Positions 11,972 through 22,492 of a stretch of DNA of 64,000 nucleotides are shown piece after piece. Numbering within the stretch: the first letter of the stretch is position 1; each line of letters opens with the position of its first letter. The stretch covers positions 124,001-188,000 of the forward strand of contig NZ_WWER01000005.1 of NCBI RefSeq assembly GCF_009857885.1, given 5' to 3'. The stretch comes from Pusillimonas sp. TS35 (GTDB taxonomy: Bacteria > Pseudomonadota > Gammaproteobacteria > Burkholderiales > Burkholderiaceae_B). The position numbers were made by a program, and so were the translations under genes. Under the pieces are notes generated by a model that searched no databases, was not told where the DNA came from, and saw only the letters and a list, made by a program, of their open reading frames with translations.

Positions 11972-14299
11972 ATGGTCGAAATCACCATCGACGGCATCAA
12001 GACCGAAGCGCCAGAAGGCAGCATGGTCATTCAGGCCGCCCATAAACTGGGCGTCTACGTGCCGCATTTCTGCTATCACAAGAAACTGTCCGTGGCCGCC
12101 AACTGCCGCATGTGCCTGGTGGACGTCGAAAAGGCACCCAAGGCGCTGCCGGCCTGTGCCACCCCCGTTACCAACGGCATGGTGGTGCATACGCGTTCGG
12201 CCAAGGCCGTTGCCGCGCAAAAAAGCGTCATGGAGTTCCTGCTGATCAACCACCCCCTCGACTGCCCCGTTTGCGATCAAGGCGGAGAGTGTCAGCTGCA
12301 AGATCTTGCCGTGGGCTACGGTGCCTCTGCATCGCGCTACCAAGAGGCCAAGCGCGTCGTCGTGGCCAAAGAAATGGGCCCGCTCATTTCCACCGAGGCC
12401 ATGCAGCGCTGCATCCATTGCACCCGTTGCGTGCGCTTTGGCGAAGAGATTGGCGGCATGATGGAAATCGGCATGGTGAACCGTGGCGAATTCTCTGAAA
12501 TCACCACCTTCGTCGGCAAGTCCGTTGAATCTGAACTGTCGGGCAACATGATTGACATCTGCCCGGTCGGCGCGCTGCTGTCGCGCCCGTTCAAGTTCAG
12601 CGCCCGTACCTGGGAAATGTCTCGCCGCTTTTCGGTCAGCCCTCATGACAGCCTCGGCGCCAACCTCGTGGTACAGGCCAAGATGGACCGCGTGCTGCGC
12701 GTGGTGCCCTTCGAGAACGAGGCCGTCAACGAGTGCTGGATCAGCGACCGTGACCGCTTCTCCTATGAAGGCCTGTACGTCAAAGACCGCCTGGCGCACC
12801 CCATGATCCGCGGCGAAGACGGCGAGTGGCGCGAAGCCTCGTGGTCCGACGCTCTGCAAGTGGTGGTGCAAGGCCTCAATACTGTGCGCGAGCACGCTGG
12901 TCCCGAGCAGATTGGCGCGATTGGCAGCCCTACGGCCACAACGGAAGAACTGGCGCTGCTGGCACGCCTGACACGTGCGCTGGGCTCCGAAAACGTCGAC
13001 TTCCGCATGCGCAATATCGACGCCGCGTTCGACAAGGCCCTGCCGGGTGTGCCCTGGCTGGGCATGCCGGTGGCTGATCTGGGCAAGCTGGATCGTGTGC
13101 TGGTCATTGGCTCCTTCCTGCGCAAGGACCACCCCCTCATGGCGCAGCGTCTGCGCCAGGCTGTCAAGCATGGCACTCAGGTATCGTTCATTGATTCGGC
13201 GGCCGATGATCCGCTGTTCCCTGTGCATGCGCGCATGACCGTGGCGCCCAGCCTGCTGCCGAACGCACTGGCCGAAGTCTCGGTGGCCTTGGCGCTGCAA
13301 GGCGGCCAGGCCGCTCCCGACGCCTATGCAGGCGTGGCGGCTTCCGAAATCGCACGTACCATTGCGGCCAGCCTGGCATCGGGCGAGCGCGTCGCTATTC
13401 TGGTCGGCAATATGGCGACGGCATCCGATCGTGCCGCACTCATCGCCGCCAATGCCTCGGTGCTGGCCAAGGCGCTGGGCGCCCGCTTCGGTTTCCTGAC
13501 ACCCGGCGGCAATACCGTCGGCGGCTATTTGGCAGGTGCGGTGCCCGCCGCAGGCGGTCTGGGTGCCGAGCAAATGCTCAAGCAGGCACTTAAGGCCTAC
13601 ATCGTGCTGCACACCGAGCCGCTGTTCGACAGCGATAACGGCCCACAAGCCGTGCAGGCACTCAAAGATGCGGCCTTCGCGGTGGCGCTCACCCCCTTCC
13701 GCTCCGCCGCGCAAGACTGGGCCGACGTCATGCTGCCGGTCGCGCCGTTCACTGAAACGTCCGGCACCTTTGTCAACGCCGAAGGCCGCGTGCAGAGCTT
13801 CAAGGGTGTCGCCGCCCCTTACGCCGATACCCGTCCCGCCTGGAAGGTCTTGCGGGTGCTGGGCAACCTGTTCGAGCTGCAGGGCTTCGACGACGAAACG
13901 TCCGAGTCCGTGCGCGATGCTGTGCTGGTGGGTGGCGTCGACGGGCGTCTGTCCAACAACGTAGCGGCCCAGCCTGGTCTTTCGCAGCACACTGCTGGCC
14001 TGGAGCGCGTTACCGATATTCCCATCTATCGCAGCGACGCGCTGGTGCGCCGTTCCGAGCCCCTGCAGCAAACGCCTGCCTCGGCGGCGCCGCGTGCGCG
14101 CATGGCGGCCGCTACGCTTGCACAAGTGGGCGCACAGGATGGCGATGCGCTCAAAATACGCAGTGCCCAGGGCGAAATTGTCCTGCCGGCGCAGATTGAT
14201 GACACTGTTGCCCCAGGTTGCGTCCGCATTGCGGCGGCCTTCGATGCGACCGTCGCGTTGGGCGGCGGCTTTGGCGAACTTAAGGTGGAGCGTGCCTGA
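11972..14299 (+). CDS. nuoG: NADH-quinone oxidoreductase subunit G
   Basis: 75-kDa subunit of complex I with an N-terminal chain of clusters: a 2Fe-2S ferredoxin domain (ligands in [20 protein letters not shown]), a His-Cys 4Fe-4S site ([20 protein letters not shown]) and a second 4Fe-4S site ([13 protein letters not shown]). The large remainder resembles molybdopterin oxidoreductases, although the cofactor is not kept in complex I. I see no CxxCxxxC site for the optional N7 cluster found in E. coli. The 775 residues fit the betaproteobacterial form. The stop shares one base with the nuoH ATG (TGATG). Confidence 0.96.
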   Translation: MVEITIDGIKTEAPEGSMVIQAAHKLGVYVPHFCYHKKLSVAANCRMCLVDVEKAPKALPACATPVTNGMVVHTRSAKAVAAQKSVMEFLLINHPLDCPVCDQGGECQLQDLAVGYGASASRYQEAKRVVVAKEMGPLISTEAMQRCIHCTRCVRFGEEIGGMMEIGMVNRGEFSEITTFVGKSVESELSGNMIDICPVGALLSRPFKFSARTWEMSRRFSVSPHDSLGANLVVQAKMDRVLRVVPFENEAVNECWISDRDRFSYEGLYVKDRLAHPMIRGEDGEWREASWSDALQVVVQGLNTVREHAGPEQIGAIGSPTATTEELALLARLTRALGSENVDFRMRNIDAAFDKALPGVPWLGMPVADLGKLDRVLVIGSFLRKDHPLMAQRLRQAVKHGTQVSFIDSAADDPLFPVHARMTVAPSLLPNALAEVSVALALQGGQAAPDAYAGVAASEIARTIAASLASGERVAILVGNMATASDRAALIAANASVLAKALGARFGFLTPGGNTVGGYLAGAVPAAGGLGAEQMLKQALKAYIVLHTEPLFDSDNGPQAVQALKDAAFAVALTPFRSAAQDWADVMLPVAPFTETSGTFVNAEGRVQSFKGVAAPYADTRPAWKVLRVLGNLFELQGFDDETSESVRDAVLVGGVDGRLSNNVAAQPGLSQHTAGLERVTDIPIYRSDALVRRSEPLQQTPASAAPRARMAAATLAQVGAQDGDALKIRSAQGEIVLPAQIDDTVAPGCVRIAAAFDATVALGGGFGELKVERA

Positions 14300-15372
14300 T
14301 GGAGTGGCTGACTGCAATTAACAACTTCGGTACCGATCTCGTCGGGCCGACCGCGTGGCTGGTAGTCTGGTCGCTGATCAAGATTGTCGTGATTGCCGTT
14401 CCCATCATTTTGTGCGTGGCATATCTCACGTACTGGGAGCGCAAGATGATCGGCGCCATGCACGTGCGCATGGGGCCCAATCGTGTGGGCTACCGCGGCC
14501 TGCTGCAGCCATTCGCCGATGTCTTCAAGCTGTTGACGAAAGAAGTCATCATGCCGGCCAAGGCCAACAAGGTGCTGTACGTGCTGGCGCCCGTGGTGAC
14601 GTTGATGCCGGCGCTGGCCGCCTGGGCGGTGATTCCATTCGGCCCCGAAGTCGTGCTGTCTGATGTCAACGCTGGTCTGCTGTTCCTGATGGCTATCACC
14701 TCGCTGGGGGTGTACGGGGTGATCGTCGCGGGCTGGGCCTCCAACTCCAAGTATGCATTCCTGGGTGCGTTGCGGGCTGCCGCGCAAATGGTGTCCTATG
14801 AGCTTGCCATCGGCTTCGTGCTGGTGACAGTGCTTCTGGTATCGGGCACGCTCAACATGAGCGGCATCGTCGAAGGCCAGGCTGCGGGGTGGTTCGCCGG
14901 CAAGGGCATCAGCTTCATGTCCTGGAACTGGCTGCCGCTGCTGCCGCTGTTCGTGATCTACGTGATCTCGGCCGTGGCCGAGACCAACCGCCACCCCTTC
15001 GATGTGGTGGAAGGCGAATCCGAAATCGTGGCCGGCCACATGGTCGAGTATTCGGGTATGGGCTTCGCGCTGTTCTTCCTGGGTGAATACGCCAACATGA
15101 TCCTGCTGTCGGCTCTCGCCTCGATCATGTTCCTCGGCGGATGGCTGCCGCCCTTCGATTTCGCGCCCTTCACCTGGGTGCCTGGCTGGATCTGGCTGGG
15201 CGTCAAGACCTTTGTGGTGGTGTCGATGTTTATTTGGTTCCGCGCGACATTCCCGCGCTACCGATACGACCAGATCATGCGCCTGGGCTGGAAGGTATTC
15301 ATTCCTTTCACGGGCATCTGGCTGCTGCTGGTGGCGATCTGGATGCAGACGCCCTGGAATATCTGGCAATAG
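14299..15372 (+). CDS. nuoH: NADH-quinone oxidoreductase subunit H
   Basis: Membrane subunit at the heel of complex I that closes the quinone tunnel and couples redox to proton pumping. The 357 residues hold about eight hydrophobic helices and the conserved matrix-side loops [40 protein letters not shown] and [18 protein letters not shown]. The start overlaps the nuoG stop by one base, and nuoI follows after 19 bases. Identification is secure. Confidence 0.97.
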   Translation: MEWLTAINNFGTDLVGPTAWLVVWSLIKIVVIAVPIILCVAYLTYWERKMIGAMHVRMGPNRVGYRGLLQPFADVFKLLTKEVIMPAKANKVLYVLAPVVTLMPALAAWAVIPFGPEVVLSDVNAGLLFLMAITSLGVYGVIVAGWASNSKYAFLGALRAAAQMVSYELAIGFVLVTVLLVSGTLNMSGIVEGQAAGWFAGKGISFMSWNWLPLLPLFVIYVISAVAETNRHPFDVVEGESEIVAGHMVEYSGMGFALFFLGEYANMILLSALASIMFLGGWLPPFDFAPFTWVPGWIWLGVKTFVVVSMFIWFRATFPRYRYDQIMRLGWKVFIPFTGIWLLLVAIWMQTPWNIWQ

Positions 15373-15391
15373 GAAACAAGGGGCTAGAGTT

Positions 15392-15880
15392 ATGCAAGCT
15401 ATCAAGGATTTCTTCGGCAGCCTTATGCTGACCGAAATGCTCGAGGGCATGAAGCTCACGGGTAAGTATTTTTTCAAGCGCAAGATCACCCTGCGGTATC
15501 CCCAGGAGAAGACGCCTGCGTCGCCGCGGTTCCGCGGGCTGCACGCATTGCGCCGCTATCCCAACGGCGAAGAACGCTGCATTGCGTGCAAGCTGTGCGA
15601 GGCGGTGTGTCCGGCGCTGGCCATCACCATCGAGTCGGCTGAGCGCGATGACGGCACACGCCGCACCACGCGCTACGACATCGACCTCACCAAGTGCATT
15701 TTCTGCGGCTTCTGTGAAGAGAGCTGTCCAGTCGATTCCATCGTGGAAACGCACATTTCCGAATATCACGGCGAAAAACGCGGCGATCTGTACTTCACCA
15801 AAGATATGCTCCTGGCTGTTGGCGACCGCTACGAATCCGAAATCGCGCGCCGCCGTGCCGAAGATGCTCCTTATCGTTGA
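15392..15880 (+). CDS. nuoI: NADH-quinone oxidoreductase subunit I
   Basis: 8Fe ferredoxin-like subunit of complex I carrying clusters N6a and N6b, which pass electrons to N2 in NuoB. Both ligand sets are complete: [12 protein letters not shown] and [14 protein letters not shown]. The 162 residues and the N-terminal amphipathic part ([19 protein letters not shown]) match the family. Start ATG 15392 ([10 protein letters not shown]) is favoured over in-frame upstream sequence, which belongs to the end of nuoH in another frame. Confidence 0.97.
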   Translation: MQAIKDFFGSLMLTEMLEGMKLTGKYFFKRKITLRYPQEKTPASPRFRGLHALRRYPNGEERCIACKLCEAVCPALAITIESAERDDGTRRTTRYDIDLTKCIFCGFCEESCPVDSIVETHISEYHGEKRGDLYFTKDMLLAVGDRYESEIARRRAEDAPYR

Positions 15881-16536
15881 TGGCGGATCAGACACCCATG
15901 ATTTTTTCCACCGTTCTGTTCTATGTGCTGGCCCTGGTCCTGGTCGTTGCCGCGTTCCGCGTCATTACCGCCACCAGCCCAGTCACCGGGGTGCTGCACC
16001 TCATTCTGGCGTTTTTTTCCGCATCCATGATCTGGATGCTGCTGGGCGCCGAGTTTCTGTCGCTTTTGTTGGTGCTGGTGTATGTAGGCGCCGTCATGGT
16101 GTTGTTCCTGTTCGTGGTCATGATGCTGGACGTGCGTATGGAAACGCTGCGCGCCGGCCTCAAGACCTACCTGCCACTGGGCCTGCTGATCGGCCTGATC
16201 ATGGTGCTCGAGATGGCCTTTGTGATCGGCCGCACCTGGTTCGGCGCTGGCCCGGCCGCGCCTGTGGCTGACGATTACGACAACACCCTGGCGCTTGGCA
16301 CGCTGATGTACAGCGAGTTCGGCTTCGCCGTACAGGTGGGCGGGGTCATCCTGCTAGTGGGCATGATCGCTGCCATTGCGCTTACCTTGCGCAAGCGCGC
16401 CGATGTCAAGCGCAACCGCCCGGCCGACCAGGTCAAAGTACGTGCACAAGATCGTGTGCGCCTGGTCAACATCCCGTCGCAAACCGAAGCGTCCGCCGAA
16501 GCGGCTGTCGCTGACGCCACAGGGGACAAAAAATGA
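15880..16536 (+). CDS. nuoJ: NADH-quinone oxidoreductase subunit J
   Basis: Hydrophobic complex I subunit with five predicted helices, in the proton-channel region next to NuoA and NuoK. It contains [20 protein letters not shown] and [19 protein letters not shown], both hallmark segments of the family. Two starts are possible: ATG 15880, sharing one base with the nuoI stop, and ATG 15898 ([13 protein letters not shown]), which better matches where homologues begin. I list the coupled one, giving 218 residues. The stop overlaps the nuoK ATG by four bases. Confidence 0.94.
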   Translation: MADQTPMIFSTVLFYVLALVLVVAAFRVITATSPVTGVLHLILAFFSASMIWMLLGAEFLSLLLVLVYVGAVMVLFLFVVMMLDVRMETLRAGLKTYLPLGLLIGLIMVLEMAFVIGRTWFGAGPAAPVADDYDNTLALGTLMYSEFGFAVQVGGVILLVGMIAAIALTLRKRADVKRNRPADQVKVRAQDRVRLVNIPSQTEASAEAAVADATGDKK

Positions 16537-16841
16537 CTCTGACGCTTGCTCACTATCTGATACTGGGCGCGATCCTGTTCGCCATCGGTATCTTTGGCTT
16601 CTTTCTGAATCGCCGCAATCTGATTGTCCTGCTCATGTCCATCGAGCTCATTCTGCTCTCGGCCAACATGAACTTCGTCGCCTTCTCCACTTGGGCGGGC
16701 GATGCGGCCGGACAGGTGTTCGTGTTCTTTGTGCTGACAGTCGCGGCTGCCGAGGCGGCCATCGGCCTGGCGATCCTGGTGTTGCTGTTCCGCAACCTGA
16801 AAACGATCAACGTCGAAGAACTTGACCAGCTCAAGGGTTGA
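16533..16841 (+). CDS. nuoK: NADH-quinone oxidoreductase subunit K
   Basis: Smallest antiporter-like membrane subunit of complex I (Mrp MnhC homologue), 102 residues, three helices. Conserved features are [20 protein letters not shown], with the functional Glu in the second helix, and [18 protein letters not shown], with the Glu of the third. It overlaps nuoJ by four bases and lies 16 bases before nuoL. Length and sequence are typical. Confidence 0.97.
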   Translation: MTLTLAHYLILGAILFAIGIFGFFLNRRNLIVLLMSIELILLSANMNFVAFSTWAGDAAGQVFVFFVLTVAAAEAAIGLAILVLLFRNLKTINVEELDQLKG

Positions 16842-16857
16842 TGGGATAGCACAAATC

Positions 16858-18867
16858 ATGACTTCACCTAATCTCTATCTGCTTATCGCGCTGGCACCCT
16901 TGGTCGGTGCCATTCTGGCCGGCTTTTTCGGGACGGGCTTCCTGGGTAGGGCGGTCGGCCGCTCTGCCGCACACGTCATCACTATCGCCGGCGTGGCAAT
17001 CTCCTTCGCAGGTTCAGTCATCGTGCTGTTCCAGGTGTTGGACGGCCACACCTATGACGGTGTGCTCTATACCTGGAGTGTGATAGGCAAAACCCGTATC
17101 GAGCTGGGCTTCCTGATCGATTCGCTGTCGGCGCTCATGATGGTCGTGGTCACCTCCGTGTCCCTGATGGTGCACATCTACACCATCGGCTACATGGCCG
17201 ACGACCCGGGCTACCAGCGCTTCTTCGCGTATATCTCGCTGTTCACCTTCTCCATGCTGATGCTGGTCATGTCCAACAACATGGTGCAGCTCTTCTTCGG
17301 CTGGGAAGCAGTGGGCTTGGTATCCTACTTGCTGATTGGCTTCTGGTACACCCGCCCAACGGCGATCTTCGCCAATCTCAAGGCTTTCCTGATGAACCGC
17401 GTCGGCGACTTCGGCTTCATACTCGGGATCGGCCTGCTGTGGGCATATACGGGCAGCATGCACTATGGCGACGTGTTCGCACAGTCCGACAAGCTCTCTG
17501 GCATCATCTTCCCTGGCACTGATTGGCAGATGCTGACGGTGGCCTGCTTGTGTCTGTTCGTGGGTGCAATGGGCAAATCGGCGCAGGTGCCGCTGCATTC
17601 CTGGCTGCCCGACTCCATGGAAGGCCCGACGCCGATCTCGGCGCTGATCCACGCCGCGACCATGGTGACGGCCGGCATTTTCATGGTGGCCCGCTTCTCG
17701 CCCCTGTATGAGCTGTCAGACACCGCGCTGTCGGTCATGATTGTGATCGGCGCGATTGGCGCGCTGTTCCTGGGCATCCTGGGCATCATCCAGAACGACA
17801 TCAAGCGCGTGGTGGCGTATTCCACGTTGTCGCAGCTTGGCTATATGACCGTGGCGCTGGGCGCGTCGGCCTATTCGGCGGCGATTTTCCACCTCATGAC
17901 ACACGCGTTCTTCAAAGCGCTGCTGTTCCTGGGCGCGGGTTCGGTCATCATCGGCATGCACCACGACCAGGACATCCGCAATATGGGCGGCTTGCGCAAG
18001 TACATGCCCATTACCTGGATCACCTTCCTGATTGGCACACTGTCGTTGGTCGGCACGCCGTTCTTCGCCGGCTTCTATTCCAAAGAGCACATCATCGAGG
18101 CGGCGGGCGCGGCCAATGTATGGGGCGCAAGCTTCGCTTACTACGCGACGCTGATCGGTGTCTTCGTCACCTCGTTGTATTCTTTCCGCCTTTATTTCCT
18201 GGTCTTCCATGGCAAAGAGCGCTTCCCACTGGGCAGCCATGGCGAACACGATCACAAGGGGCACGATGACCATGGTCATCACGGCGGTACCCCGCATGAA
18301 ACTCCTTGGGTGGTCACGCTGCCGCTGGTGCTGTTGGCCATCCCCTCGATCATCGCGGGTGCCTGGTTCATCGATCCGCTGCTGTTCGATGGCTATTTCA
18401 AGGGTGCCATTGCCAATCTGCCCCAGCATCCGGCCATGGCCGAGCTGGCTGGCCACTGGCACGACTGGGTGGCTTACGCACTGCACGGCTTCAGCACGCT
18501 GCCGTTCTGGCTGATGGTGGCCGGTTTTGTGGTGGCGTGGTACTGCTACGTGGTCAACCCGCGCGTGCCGGCGGCGGTCTACCGCAATCTCTCCTTTATC
18601 AACCGTATTCTCGAGAACAAGTACTACGCTGACTGGTTCAACGAGCAAGTGGTGGCGCGCGGCGCGCGCATGCTGGGTACGGGCTTCTGGCACGCCGGCG
18701 ACCGCGGCCTGATCGACGGCTTGATCGTCAACGGCAGCGCCCGTTTGGTGGGTTGGGTTGCGGCCGTCAGCCGTCACCTGCAGTCCGGCTACATCTATCA
18801 CTATGCCTTTGCGATGATCGTCGGGATCATGGCTTTAATCTCCTTTTTCGTACTGACGGTTCAATGA
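16858..18867 (+). CDS. nuoL: NADH-quinone oxidoreductase subunit L
   Basis: Distal proton-pumping subunit of complex I, with about 14 antiporter-like helices and a long lateral helix near the C-terminus. The 669 residues contain the family segments MVQLFFGWEAVGLVSYLLIG, VPLHSWLPDSMEGPTPISAL and VAYSTLSQLGYM. I chose ATG 16858 (MTSPNLYLL). A His/Asp-rich stretch at about residues 456-481 sits in the loop after VFHGKERFPL; such loops occur in other NuoL proteins and probably have no catalytic role. The stop overlaps nuoM by four bases. Confidence 0.97.
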   Translation: MTSPNLYLLIALAPLVGAILAGFFGTGFLGRAVGRSAAHVITIAGVAISFAGSVIVLFQVLDGHTYDGVLYTWSVIGKTRIELGFLIDSLSALMMVVVTSVSLMVHIYTIGYMADDPGYQRFFAYISLFTFSMLMLVMSNNMVQLFFGWEAVGLVSYLLIGFWYTRPTAIFANLKAFLMNRVGDFGFILGIGLLWAYTGSMHYGDVFAQSDKLSGIIFPGTDWQMLTVACLCLFVGAMGKSAQVPLHSWLPDSMEGPTPISALIHAATMVTAGIFMVARFSPLYELSDTALSVMIVIGAIGALFLGILGIIQNDIKRVVAYSTLSQLGYMTVALGASAYSAAIFHLMTHAFFKALLFLGAGSVIIGMHHDQDIRNMGGLRKYMPITWITFLIGTLSLVGTPFFAGFYSKEHIIEAAGAANVWGASFAYYATLIGVFVTSLYSFRLYFLVFHGKERFPLGSHGEHDHKGHDDHGHHGGTPHETPWVVTLPLVLLAIPSIIAGAWFIDPLLFDGYFKGAIANLPQHPAMAELAGHWHDWVAYALHGFSTLPFWLMVAGFVVAWYCYVVNPRVPAAVYRNLSFINRILENKYYADWFNEQVVARGARMLGTGFWHAGDRGLIDGLIVNGSARLVGWVAAVSRHLQSGYIYHYAFAMIVGIMALISFFVLTVQ

Positions 18868-20366
18868 TGGCTGGCGATATGGCGTCTTCTAATCTCCCCT
18901 GGCTTACGCTTTCGATCTTCGTTCCCATCATTTCGGGGCTGATCGTACTGCTCCTGGGCGGCGACGACCGTCCGGGGCTGACCCGCAAGCTGGCCCTCAT
19001 CGGCTCCATCGTGAGCTTCCTGGTCACGATCCCGCTCTATACCGGGTTTGACAACACCACGGCCAGCATGCAGTTCGTCGAGCTCACGCCCTGGATCGAA
19101 ACCTTTGCCATTAACTACCATCTTGGCATTGACGGGATTTCGGTCTGGTTCGTGCTGCTCACGGCTTTCATCACGGTCATCGTGATCATGGCCGGCTGGG
19201 AAGTCATCACCAGCCGCGTGGCGCAATACATGGCCGCGTTTCTGATTCTGTCGGGTCTGATGGTCGGTGTGTTCGCTGCACTAGACGGCATGCTGTTCTA
19301 CGTGTTCTTCGAGGCCACGCTCATTCCGATGTACCTGATCATCGGTGTGTGGGGCGGCCCGAATCGCGTTTACGCCGCCATCAAGTTTTTCTTGTATACC
19401 CTGCTGGGTTCATTGCTGACGCTGGTCGCGTTCATCTACTTGTGGCACGCTGCGGATGGTTCGTTTGACATCCTCACATGGCACAAGCTGCCGCTGGATC
19501 TTACGCCGCAGATCCTGATCTTCATCGCGCTCTTTGCCGCATTCGCCGTGAAAGTGCCAATGTGGCCCGTGCATACATGGTTGCCCGATGCCCACGTCGA
19601 GGCGCCGACGGGCGGCTCGGTGGTGCTGGCGGCCATCATGCTGAAGCTGGGTGCATACGGCTTCCTGCGTTTCTCGCTGCCCATCACGCCTGATGCGTCG
19701 CACAGCCTGGCGGGCGTGGTCATTGCACTCTCGCTCATTGCCGTGATCTACATCGGCTTGGTGGCGATCGTCCAGGACGACATGAAGAAGCTCGTGGCGT
19801 ATTCGTCGGTTGCCCACATGGGCTTTGTCACCCTCGGCTTTTTCATCTTCAATACGGCGGGTGTCGAAGGCGCCATCGTACAGATGATCTCGCACGGTTT
19901 CGTGTCAGGCGCCATGTTCCTGTGCATCGGCGTACTCTACGACCGCCTGCACAGCCGGCGCATTGCCGACTACGGCGGAGTGATCAATGTGATGCCCCGT
20001 TTCGTGACGTACTTCGTGCTGTTTTCCATGGCCAACGCCGGCCTGCCAGCCACCAGTGGCTTCGTGGGCGAGTTCACAGTCATCATGGGTGCGGTCGAGT
20101 ACAACTTCTGGATTGGCCTGCTGGCCGCCACTGCCCTGATCCTGGGCGCGTCTTACTCGCTGTGGATGCTCAAGCGCGTGGCGTTCGGCGACATCGCCAA
20201 CGATAACGTGCGTGGTATGTCTGACCTCAGCGCGCGCGAGTTCCTCATCATGGGGATCATGGCGATCGCGGTGCTCTACATGGGCATCTATCCCAAGCCG
20301 TTCACAGACGTTATGCACGTGTCGGTGGAAAACCTCCTGCAGCACGTAGCCGTCTCGAAACTGTAA
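18864..20366 (+). CDS. nuoM: NADH-quinone oxidoreductase subunit M
   Basis: Second antiporter-like proton-pumping subunit of complex I, 500 residues. Diagnostic segments are GMLFYVFFEATLIPMYLIIG with the channel Glu, PMWPVHTWLPDAHVEAPTGG, and KLVAYSSVAHMGFVTLG. Three in-frame ATGs cluster at 18864, 18867 and 18879; the first overlaps the nuoL stop (ATGA) and is listed. nuoN follows 12 bases after the stop. Confidence 0.96.
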   Translation: MMAGDMASSNLPWLTLSIFVPIISGLIVLLLGGDDRPGLTRKLALIGSIVSFLVTIPLYTGFDNTTASMQFVELTPWIETFAINYHLGIDGISVWFVLLTAFITVIVIMAGWEVITSRVAQYMAAFLILSGLMVGVFAALDGMLFYVFFEATLIPMYLIIGVWGGPNRVYAAIKFFLYTLLGSLLTLVAFIYLWHAADGSFDILTWHKLPLDLTPQILIFIALFAAFAVKVPMWPVHTWLPDAHVEAPTGGSVVLAAIMLKLGAYGFLRFSLPITPDASHSLAGVVIALSLIAVIYIGLVAIVQDDMKKLVAYSSVAHMGFVTLGFFIFNTAGVEGAIVQMISHGFVSGAMFLCIGVLYDRLHSRRIADYGGVINVMPRFVTYFVLFSMANAGLPATSGFVGEFTVIMGAVEYNFWIGLLAATALILGASYSLWMLKRVAFGDIANDNVRGMSDLSAREFLIMGIMAIAVLYMGIYPKPFTDVMHVSVENLLQHVAVSKL

Positions 20367-20378
20367 GCCCGAACTATC

Positions 20379-21860
20379 ATGCAAAACCAATTCAATTTCG
20401 CCCTGGCCGCGCCTGAGATTCTGTTGTTGATCCTGGCCTGCGTGGTCTTGCTGGCTGATGCGTTCAACAAATCCGAGTCGCGTCACGGCACGTTCCTGCT
20501 CAGCCTGCTGACCGTGGTAGTGCTGGGTGTGGTGTCTGTGCTGCAGTGGCAGGCGGGCGTAGCCGGTAACTCTTTCAGCGGCCTGTATGTGGTCGATTCG
20601 CTGTCCCACTTCCTGAAGCTCGGTTCCTGCATCGCCGTCGCCGTCACGCTTATATACGGCCGCGACTATGTCGAGCAGCGCGACATGGTGCGCCATGGCG
20701 GCGAGTTCTATTCACTGTCGCTGCTCGCCTTGCTTGGGCAGTTCGTGATGATCTCGGCCGGCAGCATGCTGACGGTGTATCTGGGTGTCGAGCTCATGTC
20801 CTTTGCGTTGTACGCGCTGGTGGCTATCCGCCGCGACGACGTGGCGGCCACTGAAGCTGCCATGAAGTACTTCGTGCTGGGCGCGCTGGCTTCGGGTGTG
20901 CTGCTCTATGGCATGTCCATGATCTACGGTGCCACTGGCCAGCTCAACTTGCGCTTGATCGCTCAGGTGATTGGCAGCGGCAATGCCGAACGCCTGCCGC
21001 TGGTGTTCGGCGTGGTGTTCATCGTTGCCGGCCTGGCGTTCAAGCTCACCGCCGCGCCTTTCCATATGTGGACGCCCGACGTCTACCAGGGCGCACCCAC
21101 CTCGGTCACCCTGATCATTGGCGCCGCGCCCAAGCTGGCGGCGTTTGCCATCACGCTGCGCCTGCTCATCGAAGGCTTGCACGGCATTGCGCTGGACTGG
21201 GAGCCCATGCTGATGATCCTCGCGGTACTGTCGCTGGCCATCGGCAACCTTACCGCCATCGTCCAGAGCAACTTCAAGCGTATGCTCGCCTATTCCACAA
21301 TAGGCCAGATGGGTTTTGTCTTCCTGGGCCTGCTGTCGGGCGTGGGCGGGCAGGGCGAGACCTCGATCGCCTATGGCGCGGCACTTTTTTATGTCGTGAT
21401 TTATGTGCTGACTACGCTGGTTACGTTCGGGCTCATCCTGCTGCTGAGCCGCCGTGGCTTCGAGTGCGACCAGATCGCCGACCTGAAGGGCCTGAACCGG
21501 CGTGATCCACTGATGGCAGGCATGCTGCTGCTGGCCATGTTCTCGCTCACGGGTATTCCGCCGATGGCGGGCTTCTACGCCAAGCTGGCGGTGCTGCAGG
21601 CCCTCATCGGTGCAGGCTACGTAAGTCTTGCGGTGGTTGCTGTGCTCTTCTCGCTGGTCGGCGCGTTCTACTACCTGCGCGTAGTCAAGGCTGCGTACTT
21701 CGACGAACCCGAGTTCGATCATCCCAAGGTGGCGCAAGGCGCCATCACGCGTGGCGTGATGTCGGTCAACAGCTTGCTCATCATCGGCCTGGGCATTTTG
21801 CCCGGCGGCCTGATGGCGCTGTGCGTAAGCGTGATCGAAAACTCGCTGCGCTTCCAGTAA
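20379..21860 (+). CDS. nuoN: NADH-quinone oxidoreductase subunit N
   Basis: Third antiporter-like proton-pumping subunit of complex I and the last structural gene of the operon. The 493 residues carry [20 protein letters not shown], with the channel Glu, [20 protein letters not shown], and [21 protein letters not shown] long hairpin followed by TTCTTATTT begins eight bases after the stop, marking a probable operon end, although DUF2818 and serB follow on the same strand. Confidence 0.97.
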   Translation: MQNQFNFALAAPEILLLILACVVLLADAFNKSESRHGTFLLSLLTVVVLGVVSVLQWQAGVAGNSFSGLYVVDSLSHFLKLGSCIAVAVTLIYGRDYVEQRDMVRHGGEFYSLSLLALLGQFVMISAGSMLTVYLGVELMSFALYALVAIRRDDVAATEAAMKYFVLGALASGVLLYGMSMIYGATGQLNLRLIAQVIGSGNAERLPLVFGVVFIVAGLAFKLTAAPFHMWTPDVYQGAPTSVTLIIGAAPKLAAFAITLRLLIEGLHGIALDWEPMLMILAVLSLAIGNLTAIVQSNFKRMLAYSTIGQMGFVFLGLLSGVGGQGETSIAYGAALFYVVIYVLTTLVTFGLILLLSRRGFECDQIADLKGLNRRDPLMAGMLLLAMFSLTGIPPMAGFYAKLAVLQALIGAGYVSLAVVAVLFSLVGAFYYLRVVKAAYFDEPEFDHPKVAQGAITRGVMSVNSLLIIGLGILPGGLMALCVSVIENSLRFQ

Positions 21861-21867
21861 GTGCAAC

Positions 21868-21922
21868 CCGCAATGGCCGCGCTCGTGCGTAGTGACGCGG
21901 CGCGGCCGTTGCGGTTCTTATT
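21868..21922 (+). terminator. Hairpin at the end of the nuo operon
   Basis: Arms 21868-21882 and 21900-21914 form a 15-bp GC-rich stem with one G-U wobble and a 17-base loop, followed by a T-rich stretch (TTCTTATTT). Read-through into the next genes could still occur. Confidence 0.65.
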
Positions 21923-21934
21923 TGCAAGGCAGGC

Positions 21935-22492
21935 ATGAGTCAGTCTTTTGCTGTGTGGCTAGTGATCATCGTAGCGTTGACCACGGCCAATCTTCCCTTT
22001 GTCATACAGCGCCCCTTCGTTGTCCTGCCTTGGGGACAACAGGGCGAAGCACCGATGGGCGTATGGCCCCGGGTGGCGCTGTCGCTGCTGTTTTTCGTTT
22101 TGCTTGGCGGCGCTGCATGGCTAGGATGGCGGCTTATCTCTGGGAGCCTGCTGCTCGGTGGCGACGTCGCCGATTTGGCCATGTTTGGAGTGCGGATGGC
22201 GGGGGCTGTGGCGCCCGTGTTGCTGTTGCTCGCGTATCCAGGCTGGCGCAATCGCGGGCGAACAGTCGAAAAATCTTTCTTCGCACGCCTGGTCGAAGCG
22301 CTGGTCTTCTACGGGCTGGTCGGCGTGTTGGGCTTTGCGCTCGAAGGCAATCTGGGTAACCGCTTTGCGCAAACCTGGGAGTTCTACGCCATCACGCTTA
22401 GCCTGTTTCTGGTACTGGGCTATCCCGGTTTTGTGTTCCGCTATTTGCTGCGGCGCCACAAGCGCGCGCGCGGCGCGCATGTTTCATCATGA
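21935..22492 (+). CDS. DUF2818 family membrane protein, enlarged form
   Basis: Integral membrane protein of unknown function. Its ends match DUF2818, a family I know from directly downstream of betaproteobacterial nuoN: the N-terminal helix ending TANLPFVIQRPF and the C-terminal block KSFFARLVEALVFYGLVG ... QTWEFYAITLSLFLVLGYPGF. Usual members are about 100 residues; this one is 185, with extra hydrophobic segments at about 33-111 (WPRVALSLLFFVLLGGAAWL and a second near AGAVAPVLLLLAY). The position suggests a link to complex I assembly or membrane energetics, but that is guilt by association. Its stop overlaps the serB ATG by four bases. Confidence 0.75.
   Translation: MSQSFAVWLVIIVALTTANLPFVIQRPFVVLPWGQQGEAPMGVWPRVALSLLFFVLLGGAAWLGWRLISGSLLLGGDVADLAMFGVRMAGAVAPVLLLLAYPGWRNRGRTVEKSFFARLVEALVFYGLVGVLGFALEGNLGNRFAQTWEFYAITLSLFLVLGYPGFVFRYLLRRHKRARGAHVSS

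Noticed and set aside
11609-14317. 902-codon open frame on the minus strand
   Set aside because: It lies antisense to nuoG and is open only because of GC-rich codon usage; the translation is low-complexity, rich in His/Gly/Arg, and matches no family.
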